Notes under the pieces: model-generated
Told to the model about the DNA's origin: nothing
The model's database searches: none
What the model saw: the letters and a program-made list of their open reading frames with translations, nothing else
Source: Sulfuriferula nivalis
Lineage (GTDB): Bacteria > Pseudomonadota > Gammaproteobacteria > Burkholderiales > Sulfuriferulaceae
Direction of reading: 5' to 3'
NCBI RefSeq assembly: GCF_009937995.1
Contig: NZ_AP021881.1
Location: forward strand, 2,852,001 to 2,916,000
Length of the DNA: 64,000 bases
Part shown: in pieces, positions 35,783-45,461 of the stretch
How the letters are laid out: each line of letters starts with the position of its first letter
Numbering within the stretch: position 1 is the first letter of the stretch
Translations under genes and position numbers: made by a program

Positions 35783-37501
35783 ATGGCATCAAACTCAAAC
35801 CCCATCATATTGACAGGTCTTGCGCGCGCACTAGTTAGCCAACAATGGCTCACCAATGACGAGGCAGAGGCCATTATGAAAGACGCCAAAGCCAGCAATG
35901 AACAATTCGTCACCCAGCTGCTAAAATCCAAGAAAACTACGGCCGTTAAATTAGCTGAGTTTGCGGCAGTACAATTTGGTTTTCCTTATTTTGATTTAAA
36001 TGCGATAGACCCTGAAGTCATACCCAACAAACTGTTAGACAGCAAACTGATACAAAGTCGTCGCGTCGTTGCACTATATCAAAGAGGTACCAAATTAGCG
36101 GTTGGGCTGTCCGACCCAACCAATTTACAAGCCATCGATGACATAAAGTTTCAAACATCACTGACTGTTGAAGTTATCGTTGTTGAAGATGACAAACTTG
36201 GCAAACTCATTACTCAAATTAGTGAAAGCAGTAACAACACCATCGCCAATTTGGCGGGTGACGATGATTTTGAACTTGATCTTACTGACGACGCTACACA
36301 AAATGCAAAAAATGCTGAAGAATCCCAAGAAATCGATGACGCTCCAATTGTTCGGTATCTGCAAAAAATACTCTTAGATGCTATCAATGATGGTGTATCT
36401 GACATCCATTTCGAGCCCTACGAAAAATATTACCGCATACGCTACCGATTAGACGGTGTGCTACGCGAGATCGCGCAGCCTCCATTAGCAATTAAAGACA
36501 AACTGGCTTCCCGCATTAAGGTCATCTCGAAACTCGACATTTCAGAAAAACGCGTCCCACAAGACGGGCGCATGAAACTCGTGTTATCAAAAAACCGCGC
36601 AATCGATTTCCGCGTCAGCACCCTACCCACCCTGTATGGTGAAAAAATTGTGATGCGTATTCTTGACCCAACCAGTGCAACATTGGGTATTGAAGCATTA
36701 GGATATGAACCCAAGCAAAAAGAGCTGCTGCTAAACGCAGTACAACGCCCCTATGGCATGGTGCTCGTGACCGGGCCAACAGGTAGTGGTAAAACTGTCT
36801 CGCTGTACACCTGCTTAAACATCCTGAATCAGCCGGGCGTCAACATCGCTACAGCAGAAGATCCAGCTGAAATTAACTTGCCTGGCATAAACCAAGTTAA
36901 CGTGAATGATAAAGCGGGCTTAACCTTTTCTGCCGCATTAAAGTCGTTTTTGCGACAAGACCCAGACATCATCATGGTCGGTGAAATACGCGATCTGGAA
37001 ACAGCTGAAATCGCGATTAAAGCCGCACAAACAGGTCACATGGTGCTATCAACACTGCATACAAATGATGCACCATCCACATTGACCCGTTTAATGAATA
37101 TGGGAATCGCTCCATTTAACATAGCATCCAGCGTCATCATGATTACCGCGCAGCGACTAGCTCGGAAATTATGCAAGTGCAAACAACCTATAGACATACC
37201 AAAGGAAGCCTTGTTAAGAGCTGGGTTTGCTGAGAGCGAGCTTGATGGTAGCTGGAAACCCTATCATGCTGTTGGTTGCGATCTTTGCAAAGGTACAGGA
37301 TACAAAGGAAGGCTAGGCATTTACCAAGTCATGCCCATAACTGATGAAATGCGCCGCATCATTATGAGCAACGGCAATGCAATTGACATTGCCGACCAGG
37401 CGCGCCGCGAAGGTGTGAGCGACTTGAGGCGCTCTGGTCTAAATAAGGTCATTACAGGACTGACCTCACTAGAAGAAGTTGAGTCAGTTACTAACGAATA
37501 A
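35783..37501 (+). CDS. pilB: Type IV pilus assembly ATPase PilB
   Basis: 572 residues. N-terminal T2SSE_N domain, then the ATPase with Walker A GPTGSGKTVSLYTC, Asp box, Walker B IIMVGEIRDLETAEIA and His box STLHTNDAPSTL. A zinc-binding tetracysteine is kept (CKCKQP ... CDLCKGTGYKGR). It powers pilus extension at the inner membrane. The pilB-pilC-pilD-coaE-zapD-yacG order is standard in beta- and gammaproteobacteria. No pilin gene is encoded in the window. Confidence 0.95.
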   Translation: MASNSNPIILTGLARALVSQQWLTNDEAEAIMKDAKASNEQFVTQLLKSKKTTAVKLAEFAAVQFGFPYFDLNAIDPEVIPNKLLDSKLIQSRRVVALYQRGTKLAVGLSDPTNLQAIDDIKFQTSLTVEVIVVEDDKLGKLITQISESSNNTIANLAGDDDFELDLTDDATQNAKNAEESQEIDDAPIVRYLQKILLDAINDGVSDIHFEPYEKYYRIRYRLDGVLREIAQPPLAIKDKLASRIKVISKLDISEKRVPQDGRMKLVLSKNRAIDFRVSTLPTLYGEKIVMRILDPTSATLGIEALGYEPKQKELLLNAVQRPYGMVLVTGPTGSGKTVSLYTCLNILNQPGVNIATAEDPAEINLPGINQVNVNDKAGLTFSAALKSFLRQDPDIIMVGEIRDLETAEIAIKAAQTGHMVLSTLHTNDAPSTLTRLMNMGIAPFNIASSVIMITAQRLARKLCKCKQPIDIPKEALLRAGFAESELDGSWKPYHAVGCDLCKGTGYKGRLGIYQVMPITDEMRRIIMSNGNAIDIADQARREGVSDLRRSGLNKVITGLTSLEEVESVTNE

Positions 37502-37544
37502 CCCCACTAATCAAATAACTAAATCAATACGGGAGAAACACGAT

Positions 37545-38771
37545 ATGGCTGTTGCAAAAAAAACACCCACAAGCAAAGATGTTGCTTATAGCTGGGAAGG
37601 AACTGACAAATCAGGCAAAACGGTTAAAGGTGAGATGATAGCCGGCGGCGAGGCTGTGGTGAGCTCCACTTTGCGCCGCCAAGGTATTAATGTTAAAAGA
37701 ATAAAGAAAAAGGGTAACTTGGCAGGCAGTAAAAAAATCACAGCCAAAGATGTTGCCTTATTTACCCGCCAACTCGCAACCATGATGAAATCTGGCGTAC
37801 CACTTTTACAAGCCTTTGACATTGTAGCTAAAGGGCATGCTAACCCTGCTGTACAGAAGTTATTGATTGACATTAAAACGGATATAGAAGGCGGTACAAG
37901 TTTAAGTAAATCTTTCGCCAAACATCCACTTTACTTCGATACACTTTATGTCAATTTGGTTGATGCAGGTGAGCAAGCAGGTATTTTAGATGGCGTACTG
38001 GATCGCCTAGCGACTTATCAGGAAAAAATAATTGCGATTAAAGGTAAAATTAAGTCCGCATTATTCTACCCACTTTCCATTATTGTCGTTGCATTTGTTA
38101 TTACTGCGGTGATTATGCTTTTTGTCGTTCCCGCATTTAAGGAGTTATTCAGTAGCTTCGGTGCCGACTTACCCGCACCAACCCTCATTATGATGAGCAT
38201 TTCTGACTTCTTCGTTCAATATTGGTGGTTAATATTTGGCTCTATAGGCGGCGGATTCTGGTTCTTTTTCTACACATGGAAACGGTCTATCAAAATGCAA
38301 GAAATCATGGATAGAGCAATGCTTAAAATGCCAATTTTTGGCGTTATTTTAGAAAAAGCCGCCATCGCACGCTGGACACGCACACTCTCAACCATGTTTG
38401 CTGCTGGTGTGCCCCTAGTTGAAGCATTAAATTCAGTCGCAGGCGCTGCTGGCAACATCGTTTTTTATCACGCAACCATGAAAATCAAAGCAGAAGTCAC
38501 TACAGGTACCAACCTCACAATTGCCATGCAGAATACTCATTTATTCCCTAACATGGTACAACAGATGGTACAGATAGGTGAAGAATCGGGTGCACTTGAT
38601 TCTATGTTAAGCAAAGTTGCTGACTTTTATGAAGCTGAAGTAGATGATGCAGTTGCATCTATTTCCAGCTTGATGGAACCTGTTATCATGGTCATACTTG
38701 GCGGTTTAATTGGCAGCATGGTGGTCGCGATGTACTTGCCAATTTTCAAAATGGGCAGCGTGGTCGGTTAA
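37545..38771 (+). CDS. pilC: Type IV pilus inner-membrane platform protein PilC
   Basis: 408 residues, the usual PilC length. Two GspF domains (FTRQLATMMKSGVPLLQAFDI and RWTRTLSTMFAAGVPLVEAL, seen in parts) and about three membrane helices. The frame is open from 37479, inside pilB, but ATG 37545 has GGGAG at 37531-37535 and the family-type VAKKT start. It links PilB to the growing pilus. Confidence 0.95.
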   Translation: MAVAKKTPTSKDVAYSWEGTDKSGKTVKGEMIAGGEAVVSSTLRRQGINVKRIKKKGNLAGSKKITAKDVALFTRQLATMMKSGVPLLQAFDIVAKGHANPAVQKLLIDIKTDIEGGTSLSKSFAKHPLYFDTLYVNLVDAGEQAGILDGVLDRLATYQEKIIAIKGKIKSALFYPLSIIVVAFVITAVIMLFVVPAFKELFSSFGADLPAPTLIMMSISDFFVQYWWLIFGSIGGGFWFFFYTWKRSIKMQEIMDRAMLKMPIFGVILEKAAIARWTRTLSTMFAAGVPLVEALNSVAGAAGNIVFYHATMKIKAEVTTGTNLTIAMQNTHLFPNMVQQMVQIGEESGALDSMLSKVADFYEAEVDDAVASISSLMEPVIMVILGGLIGSMVVAMYLPIFKMGSVVG

Positions 38772-38773
38772 AC

Positions 38774-39628
38774 ATGCTCACACTTCTGCAAACCAACCCC
38801 CTCTGGTTTACCGTTACTTGTGGCATTATCGGTTTACTGGTGGGGAGCTTCCTCAACGTGGTAATTTATCGCTTGCCGAAGATAATGGAAAACGAATGGC
38901 GTGTTCAATGCGCGGAGTTGAATCAAACCAGCTTGCCAGATCAGCCACCGTTTAGCCTGTCAATTCCACGCTCTGCGTGCCCTACATGTGGTCATGCCAT
39001 CACCGCTTTAGAGAACGTTCCCATACTAAGTTATTTATGGTTACGAGGAAAATGTCGTGGCTGCCAGACTCGCATTAGCGTACGTTACCCTGTCGTGGAA
39101 GCCATCACTGGCATATTAACCGCAATCACCGCTGCCTACTTTGGCTATGGCACAGCCTCTCTAGCAGCCATTGTATTTGTATGGGCACTCATTGCACTTA
39201 CATTTATTGATTTTGATACTCAATTACTGCCTGACAACATTACCTTACCTTTACTTTGGCTAGGACTACTGGCCAATATGCAAAATACCTTTACCCCTTT
39301 AAATTCAGCTGTCATCGGTGCGATGATGGGCTATTTAAGCCTATGGTCTATTTATTGGTTATTCAAACTTATAACTGGAAAAGAAGGTATGGGTTATGGT
39401 GATTTTAAACTGCTTGCTGCAATCGGTGCCTGGCTAGGCTGGTCCATGCTGCCTATAGTCATCCTGCTTTCTTCTGCAGTAGGCGCAGTGGTCGGAATCA
39501 TACTGATCGTCGTTGCTAAACAAGGACGCTCAATTCCCATACCATTCGGCCCTTATCTTGCAGGTGGTGGATTAATTGCACTATTTTGGGGTAAGGAAAT
39601 CATGCAAAGTTACCTCGCCACACTCTAA
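38774..39628 (+). CDS. pilD: Prepilin peptidase and N-methylase PilD
   Basis: 284 residues. N-terminal cytoplasmic domain with two CxxC pairs (CPTCGHA and CRGCQTR), the segment GSFLNVVIYRLP, and the two catalytic Asp residues in FIDFDTQLLPD and GYGDFKLLAAIGAW. About eight membrane helices. It cleaves and methylates prepilins. It starts two bases after pilC and overlaps coaE through TAATG. Confidence 0.95.
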   Translation: MLTLLQTNPLWFTVTCGIIGLLVGSFLNVVIYRLPKIMENEWRVQCAELNQTSLPDQPPFSLSIPRSACPTCGHAITALENVPILSYLWLRGKCRGCQTRISVRYPVVEAITGILTAITAAYFGYGTASLAAIVFVWALIALTFIDFDTQLLPDNITLPLLWLGLLANMQNTFTPLNSAVIGAMMGYLSLWSIYWLFKLITGKEGMGYGDFKLLAAIGAWLGWSMLPIVILLSSAVGAVVGIILIVVAKQGRSIPIPFGPYLAGGGLIALFWGKEIMQSYLATL

Positions 39629-40230
39629 TGACTTACTTGGTAGGACTGACTGGTGGCATAGGTTGCGGGAAATCAACTATCGCCAATTTTTTCAAGGAAT
39701 TAGGCGCTCATATTATTGATGCCGATGAAATTTCACATGCCTTAACTGCACCATCAGGGATAGCGATTGAAGCCATTAAACAAGCATTTGGCAATGAATT
39801 CATAGATGACCTCGGCGCCATGCATCGCGCCAAAATGCGTGAATTAATCTTTTCCGATCCTGACACGAAACGTCAACTAGAAAACATTTTGCATCCATTA
39901 ATATATCAACAAGTTTTGGCTAAGATTAACCAATTACAACACACACCATACATATTGCTGGTTATCCCACTACTTATTGAGAGTCCCAAGTATTTAGCCT
40001 TGGTGCAACGTATCGCTGTGGTCGATTGCGATGAGCCACAACAAATCAGTCGCACTATGGCTCGCAGCCACCTGACAGAAGACACCATCCATAAAATCAT
40101 GGCCTGCCAGATTAGTCGAACCCAACGACTACAGCACGCTGATGATGTTATTAGCAACCAAAATGAACTCGTACTGACAAAAGCACAGGTAACTGCCTTA
40201 CATGCTCAATATCTCAAGATGAGAAATTAA
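39628..40230 (+). CDS. coaE: Dephospho-CoA kinase CoaE
   Basis: 200 residues. P-loop LTGGIGCGKSTIANFF, the DADEISHAL segment, HPLI lid and VIPLLIE. It catalyses the last step of coenzyme A synthesis. It overlaps the pilD stop (TAATG), as in many proteobacteria. Confidence 0.95.
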   Translation: MTYLVGLTGGIGCGKSTIANFFKELGAHIIDADEISHALTAPSGIAIEAIKQAFGNEFIDDLGAMHRAKMRELIFSDPDTKRQLENILHPLIYQQVLAKINQLQHTPYILLVIPLLIESPKYLALVQRIAVVDCDEPQQISRTMARSHLTEDTIHKIMACQISRTQRLQHADDVISNQNELVLTKAQVTALHAQYLKMRN

Positions 40231-40303
40231 TATTAAGCATTTGCCAAGTGTGCACTACCATGTCAAAATCAATGAAATCAACATTCCAAAACCCCTATTA
40301 CAC

Positions 40304-41056
40304 GTGATAGATTACGAATATCCATTAAGTGAACGTGTACGTACCTTGTTACGTCTAGAAAGCCTTTTCCACAAGGCGTTCTATTTCGTTGCGCTGGAAG
40401 ATGCATTGCAGCATCATGCGGCGTTACTTGCGTTATTCGAAATCATCGAAGTGGCAGGCCGCGCTGATTTAAAATCAGACATACTGCAGGAATTGGAACG
40501 CCAACGCCAAGGTTTAGAAAACCTGCGTAATAACAAAGCAATCGACCAGGATAAATTAGCAGAAGTATTAACTGAAATTAGCCAGTGCCTAAAGTCTATT
40601 CATGGCTTAGCAGGTAAACTAGGGCAGAATCTCAAAGAGATAGAATGGTTAATGAATATTAAGCAACGCGCCAGCATACCAGGTGGCACTTGTGAATTTG
40701 ACTTACCTGCTTATCATTATTGGTTACATATACCAAGTGACGAACGGCGTGCACAATTGAATCTTTGGCTTAAACCTATGCTGCCAATTTATCAGGGTAT
40801 CAGCGTCGTGTTAAAACTATTACGTGAAAGCGGCGCGCCTCAAACCGTGCTTGCTATCAAAGGCAGTTATCAACAAATGCTTAATGGTCGTAATGCGCAG
40901 CTAATTAAAATTAGCCTGAATCAACATCAACCTTACACCCCAGAAACCAGTGCAAATAAGTACGCGCTCAGCATACGCTTTTTAGAAGCGCTGACCGAGC
41001 ACCCCAAAACTTGCACCGAAAATCTGGAATTTAAACTCACCTTCTGCAATTTATGA
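40304..41056 (+). CDS. zapD: Cell division protein ZapD
   Basis: 250 residues from the GTG at 40304. [35 protein letters not shown] and [22 protein letters not shown] are diagnostic for ZapD (YacF), an FtsZ-bundling protein at the division ring. The frame is open up to a TTG at 40241, which would add 21 residues. No start has a clear ribosome binding site; GTG 40304 fits the family N-terminus and the E. coli length (247). It overlaps yacG by ATGA. Confidence 0.9.
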   Translation: MIDYEYPLSERVRTLLRLESLFHKAFYFVALEDALQHHAALLALFEIIEVAGRADLKSDILQELERQRQGLENLRNNKAIDQDKLAEVLTEISQCLKSIHGLAGKLGQNLKEIEWLMNIKQRASIPGGTCEFDLPAYHYWLHIPSDERRAQLNLWLKPMLPIYQGISVVLKLLRESGAPQTVLAIKGSYQQMLNGRNAQLIKISLNQHQPYTPETSANKYALSIRFLEALTEHPKTCTENLEFKLTFCNL

Positions 41057-41235
41057 ACCTGGTTGTTAAATGCCCAACCTGCAAAACTGCTGTGGAATGG
41101 ACTAAAGACAGCCAGTTTCGCCCATTCTGTTCAGAGCGCTGCCGCCTGATAGATCTTGGCGCATGGGGAAGTGAGCAATACAGCGTGCCCGTCTCAGGTC
41201 TACCTGATCAGAGCGACGCCGAGCCACTCAACTAG
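41053..41235 (+). CDS. yacG: DNA gyrase inhibitor YacG
   Basis: 60 residues. Zinc-binding protein with CPTC at the N-terminus and [14 protein letters not shown], the family signature; four Cys ligate one zinc. It binds GyrB and inhibits gyrase in E. coli. The ATGA overlap with zapD is conserved in many genomes. Its stop codon overlaps that of the convergent rpiA within the palindrome CTAG. Confidence 0.95.
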   Translation: MNLVVKCPTCKTAVEWTKDSQFRPFCSERCRLIDLGAWGSEQYSVPVSGLPDQSDAEPLN

Positions 41236-41894
41236 TCACCAGCCTTCATCGTTTTCACACCATCAGCAGTACCAAGCAACAGTACATCTGCAGGACGCAG
41301 TGCAAACAAACCGTTAGTGACCACACCGACGATTTGATTCAATGCCGTTTCCAGCTCAACTGGATTCATAATAGTCAAGCCCACCACATCCAGAATCACA
41401 TTACCGTTGTCGGTTATAAAGCCTTCACGTAAACGCGGCTGACCACCGAGTTTTGCCAATTCGCGGGCAACATAACTACGCGCCATCGGAATAACTTCGA
41501 CTGGCAACGGAAAGTTACCCAGCAAATCGACCAACTTAGATGCGTCAGCCAAACAAATAAATTGCTTTGCACATGCTGCAACGATTTTCTCCCTTGTCAA
41601 CGCACCACCACCACCCTTGATCATATGCATGTGTTTGGTGATTTCATCTGCGCCATCTACGTAAATTTCCAATTCGCCGACATCATTCAATTCATATACG
41701 GAAATACCATGCGACTTCAGACGTTGTGCCGTAGCCTCACTACTTGCGACCGCACCATCAAAACGGCCTTTGACCTTGGCCAACTCATCAATAAAAAAAT
41801 TAGCCGTTGAACCCGTCCCCACCCCGATAATACCTTGTGGCACATATTCTATTGCTGCACGGGCTACAGCTTGTTTCAATTCATCTTGCGTCAT
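41232..41894 (-). CDS. rpiA: Ribose-5-phosphate isomerase A
   Basis: 220 residues (E. coli 219). [15 protein letters not shown], the YVDGADE phosphate loop and [11 protein letters not shown] are the hallmark motifs. It interconverts ribose-5-P and ribulose-5-P in the pentose phosphate and Calvin cycles. ATG 41894 is chosen over a GTG at 41906: GAGG lies six bases upstream and the MTQDELK start matches E. coli. Confidence 0.95.
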   Translation of the reverse strand: MTQDELKQAVARAAIEYVPQGIIGVGTGSTANFFIDELAKVKGRFDGAVASSEATAQRLKSHGISVYELNDVGELEIYVDGADEITKHMHMIKGGGGALTREKIVAACAKQFICLADASKLVDLLGNFPLPVEVIPMARSYVARELAKLGGQPRLREGFITDNGNVILDVVGLTIMNPVELETALNQIVGVVTNGLFALRPADVLLLGTADGVKTMKAGD

Positions 41895-41994
41895 TATCAT
41901 CCTCACATTACTTAACTAAAAACAAAACAAACAGCATAACCATAAATGAGAATTTTCACAAATCACGCAAGGTCTGTTAATCTAGACGACTCTT

Positions 41995-43530
41995 ATGGAA
42001 CAAAACATCATCATGACTAGCGACACCGATTACCTGGCTAAAATACTCACCTCCCACGTTTATGACGTAGCAATAGAATCTCCGCTGGAACTCGCGCCAA
42101 ATTTATCTGCGCGCATAGGCAACCAGATCTACCTCAAACGTGAAGACTTGCAGCCCGTTTTTTCATTCAAACTACGCGGCGCATATAACAAAATGGCGGG
42201 GTTATCCGCCGATGCACTCCAGGCGGGGGTTATTACCGCATCAGCGGGCAACCACGCTCAAGGCGTTGCGCTCGCCGCACAGAAGCTCGGATGTCACGCC
42301 ACTATCGTCATGCCATCACCTACCCCACAAATCAAAGTCAATGCAGTCAAAGCACGCGGTGCCGAAGCCATACTCATAGGTGACACCTATGATGACGCTT
42401 ACGCCCACGCCAAACAGCTTGCCGAACAAACGGGGGCAACCTATGTGCATCCCTATGATGATCCCGCTGTCATTGCAGGACAAGGCACTATCGCCATGGA
42501 AATCCTGCGCCAGCACAGCGCGCCCATAGATGCAATTTTTATTCCGGTTGGTGGTGGTGGACTGATTGCAGGCATGGCCGTCTACATAAAGCGGCTCAAG
42601 CCGGGTATCAAAGTTATCGGTGTAGAGCCTGAAGATGCGGATGCGATGGCACGCTCGCTGTCAGCCAAGCAGCGGGTGCTTTTATCACAAGTAGGCATAT
42701 TCGCTGATGGTGTAGCCGTCAAGCAAGTCGGGGAAGAAACCTTCCGTCTGGCTAGCTTATACGTTGATGAAATTATCCGCGTCGATAATGATGCAATCTG
42801 TGCAGCCATCAAGGATGTGTTTGAAGATACTCGTTCCATATTAGAACCCTCTGGTGCGCTCTCCATCGCCGGTGCCAAACTGTGGAGCGCACGTGAGCAA
42901 GTCCAGAATGCCACGCTTATCGCCATCGCCAGTGGTGCCAACATGAATTTTGATCGCTTACGCTATATCGCTGAGCGCGCCGAACTCGGCGAACGTCGCG
43001 AAGCCATTCTGGCCGTCACCATACCCGAAACACCAGGCAGCTTTAAAGCCTTTTGTACGCTATTGGGTACTCGCAACATCACCGAATTTAATTATCGTTT
43101 TGCCAACAATCAGGACGCACATGTATTCGTCGGCTTACAAGTACCCAACCGTCAGGCCAGCACCGATTTGGTCGCCATGCTACAGGCAAACAAACTAACT
43201 ACGCTGGATCTGACTGACAACGAAATGGCCAAACTGCATGTACGCCATCTAGTCGGCGGTCATGCGCCTCAGGTTGAGCATGAACTGCTCTATCGATTTG
43301 AGTTCCCTGAACGGCCTGGCGCATTGATGCAGTTCCTCAACGCACTCAGCCAGAATTGGAATATCAGCTTGTTCCACTACCGTAACCACGGCGCTGATTA
43401 TGGTCGTGTCTTAGTCGGCATTCAGGTACCACCAAACGAACGCGATCACTTCCATACATCACTGGACAACCTGGCCTATCCATACTGGGATGAAACAGAT
43501 AACCCCGCTTATCAATTATTTCTCAGTTGA
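41995..43530 (+). CDS. ilvA: Threonine ammonia-lyase, biosynthetic (IlvA)
   Basis: 511 residues. PLP-dependent enzyme: PLP Lys in VFSFKLRGAYN, SAGNHAQGVA, and the glycine loop PVGGGGLIAG. Two C-terminal ACT-like regulatory subdomains (VTIPETPGSFKAFCTLLG and FEFPERPGALMQFLNALS) indicate the isoleucine-regulated form. It makes 2-oxobutanoate for isoleucine. ATG 41995 is used; ATG 42013 is an in-frame alternative. The stop overlaps the slt start. Confidence 0.95.
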   Translation: MEQNIIMTSDTDYLAKILTSHVYDVAIESPLELAPNLSARIGNQIYLKREDLQPVFSFKLRGAYNKMAGLSADALQAGVITASAGNHAQGVALAAQKLGCHATIVMPSPTPQIKVNAVKARGAEAILIGDTYDDAYAHAKQLAEQTGATYVHPYDDPAVIAGQGTIAMEILRQHSAPIDAIFIPVGGGGLIAGMAVYIKRLKPGIKVIGVEPEDADAMARSLSAKQRVLLSQVGIFADGVAVKQVGEETFRLASLYVDEIIRVDNDAICAAIKDVFEDTRSILEPSGALSIAGAKLWSAREQVQNATLIAIASGANMNFDRLRYIAERAELGERREAILAVTIPETPGSFKAFCTLLGTRNITEFNYRFANNQDAHVFVGLQVPNRQASTDLVAMLQANKLTTLDLTDNEMAKLHVRHLVGGHAPQVEHELLYRFEFPERPGALMQFLNALSQNWNISLFHYRNHGADYGRVLVGIQVPPNERDHFHTSLDNLAYPYWDETDNPAYQLFLS

Positions 43531-45461
43531 TGCGTTATTTATTCATTCTCTTGATACTGTCATTAAGCGTGCTCACCCACGCTGATGACAGTAAAGACTA
43601 CCTTGCGGCACGTGATGCATTTCGCAACGGACAACTACAAAAACTGCCCGCCTATGCTGCTCGACTAAAAGACTCGCCATTACTGCCCTACCTACAATAC
43701 TGGCAACTTACCTCCCAGATTAAAACGGCAAGCGCTGATGATATCCGTTATTTCATCGACCGCAACAGCGACACGCCACTATCTAACAAGCTCCGTGTTG
43801 ACTGGCTGCGTTTGCTCGCTCAACAACAAGACTGGGCGACCTACCTGGATTTATACCCGCTGGCTGTCAATCCTGATCTAAGCCTGCAATGCTACGCACT
43901 ACAAGGACGCGTCCAGCAAAATCAACCCACCGCCATCACCGAGGCAAAACAACTCTGGCTTACCAACAAAGACCTGCCCAGCGCCTGCGATCCACTTTTC
44001 ATCGGCCTCATCAACGGACAACAAATCAGTAACGATAATATCTGGCAGCGCATCAGGCTATTACTGGCAAACAACAATAGCGCTAGCGCAATGACATGGT
44101 CTGAATATCTGGACACACCTTTAACAGATAAACAACTTAACCTTGCTAATACTAACCCTGAAAACTTTCTGTCCAGCGACAATCTCAATCTAAAGTTAAG
44201 AGATCAACGTGAAATCGCCATCTATGCAGTTACCCGCCTCGCCACAAAGGATGCGGCACAGGCTGTGCAACAGTGGCAACTAATTAAAGATCAATTTCCT
44301 AAAGCTGACCGCCAATATACCTGGGCGCAAATTGCCTACCATGCTGCACGCCAGCACCTCCCAGAAGCTTACGACTGGTTTGAACATAGCGACTTAACCC
44401 AACTGAGTGATGAACAACATGCATGGCGCGTACGAGCAGCGCTCTGGCAGGGCAACTGGCGTAATGTACAGACCAGCATCCTCGCCATGCCTGAATCCGA
44501 ACGCAATGAAGCCGCATGGCGTTACTGGTTAGCTCGCGCCTACAAAATCCAGAATAAAACACTGGCTGCAAATACGCTATTCGTCACCTTATCCAAAGAA
44601 TACAATTTCTACGGCTTACTCGCTGAAGAAGAATTAGGTGCAACCGTAGGAAATCTCACTATCAATGTTAATGTCAGCAACGACGAAATTGCTGCCATCC
44701 AGCGCATTCCCGCGATACAGCGCGCATTAGCACTCTATCAAATGGATTTACGCACCGAAGCCAATAACGAATGGTCATGGGCAACACGTGATTTCGATGA
44801 CAGGCGCTTACTTGCTGCAGCTGAACTCGCACTACAATATAACTGGCTAGATCGTGCTATCAACACGGCTGATCGCACGCAGCAACTCCACAATTTTGAT
44901 TTACGCTTTCTGGCACCATATCGCGACAAAGCCAAACAATATGCCAAGGAAAGTGGGCTGGACGAAGCCTGGGTATATGGACTCATCCGTCAGGAGAGCC
45001 GCTTTGTCAGCCATGCAAAATCTGGTGTAGGTGCATCTGGCCTCATGCAAATCATGCCCGCCACCGCGCACTGGATCGCTAAAAAACTCGGCATCAAACG
45101 TTTCCAGACCGAAGATTTACATGATATGGATACCAACATGCAATTTGGCATGTATTACCTTAAAACCATACAACAAAGTCTGGATAACTCTGATGTGCTA
45201 GCTACCGCTGCCTACAATGCAGGGCCAAGTCGCGCCCGTCGCTGGCGTGCAGACCATGCCATAGAAGGCGCAATTTATGCGGAAAATATTCCCTTTAGCG
45301 AAACACGTGACTATGTCAAAAAAGTTATTTCCAACGCCATCTTTTACGCTCGCCGCTTCGATGAACCAGAAACGTCCATCAAAACACGTCTGGGCACTAT
45401 TACCGGCAACAATCTGACTTGCGCTGACGCAGACAGCAACTCACCAGCCTGCACTAACTAA
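43530..45461 (+). CDS. slt: Soluble lytic murein transglycosylase Slt
   Basis: 643 residues. Signal peptide YLFILLILSLSVLTHA, a long alpha-superhelical ring (about 20-440), and a C-terminal SLT domain with catalytic Glu in LIRQESRF, GASGLMQIMPATA and AYNAGPSRARRW. It cleaves peptidoglycan strands in the periplasm to anhydromuropeptides. It starts in a TGATG overlap with ilvA and ends overlapping the convergent bioA by 8 bases. Confidence 0.93.
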   Translation: MRYLFILLILSLSVLTHADDSKDYLAARDAFRNGQLQKLPAYAARLKDSPLLPYLQYWQLTSQIKTASADDIRYFIDRNSDTPLSNKLRVDWLRLLAQQQDWATYLDLYPLAVNPDLSLQCYALQGRVQQNQPTAITEAKQLWLTNKDLPSACDPLFIGLINGQQISNDNIWQRIRLLLANNNSASAMTWSEYLDTPLTDKQLNLANTNPENFLSSDNLNLKLRDQREIAIYAVTRLATKDAAQAVQQWQLIKDQFPKADRQYTWAQIAYHAARQHLPEAYDWFEHSDLTQLSDEQHAWRVRAALWQGNWRNVQTSILAMPESERNEAAWRYWLARAYKIQNKTLAANTLFVTLSKEYNFYGLLAEEELGATVGNLTINVNVSNDEIAAIQRIPAIQRALALYQMDLRTEANNEWSWATRDFDDRRLLAAAELALQYNWLDRAINTADRTQQLHNFDLRFLAPYRDKAKQYAKESGLDEAWVYGLIRQESRFVSHAKSGVGASGLMQIMPATAHWIAKKLGIKRFQTEDLHDMDTNMQFGMYYLKTIQQSLDNSDVLATAAYNAGPSRARRWRADHAIEGAIYAENIPFSETRDYVKKVISNAIFYARRFDEPETSIKTRLGTITGNNLTCADADSNSPACTN

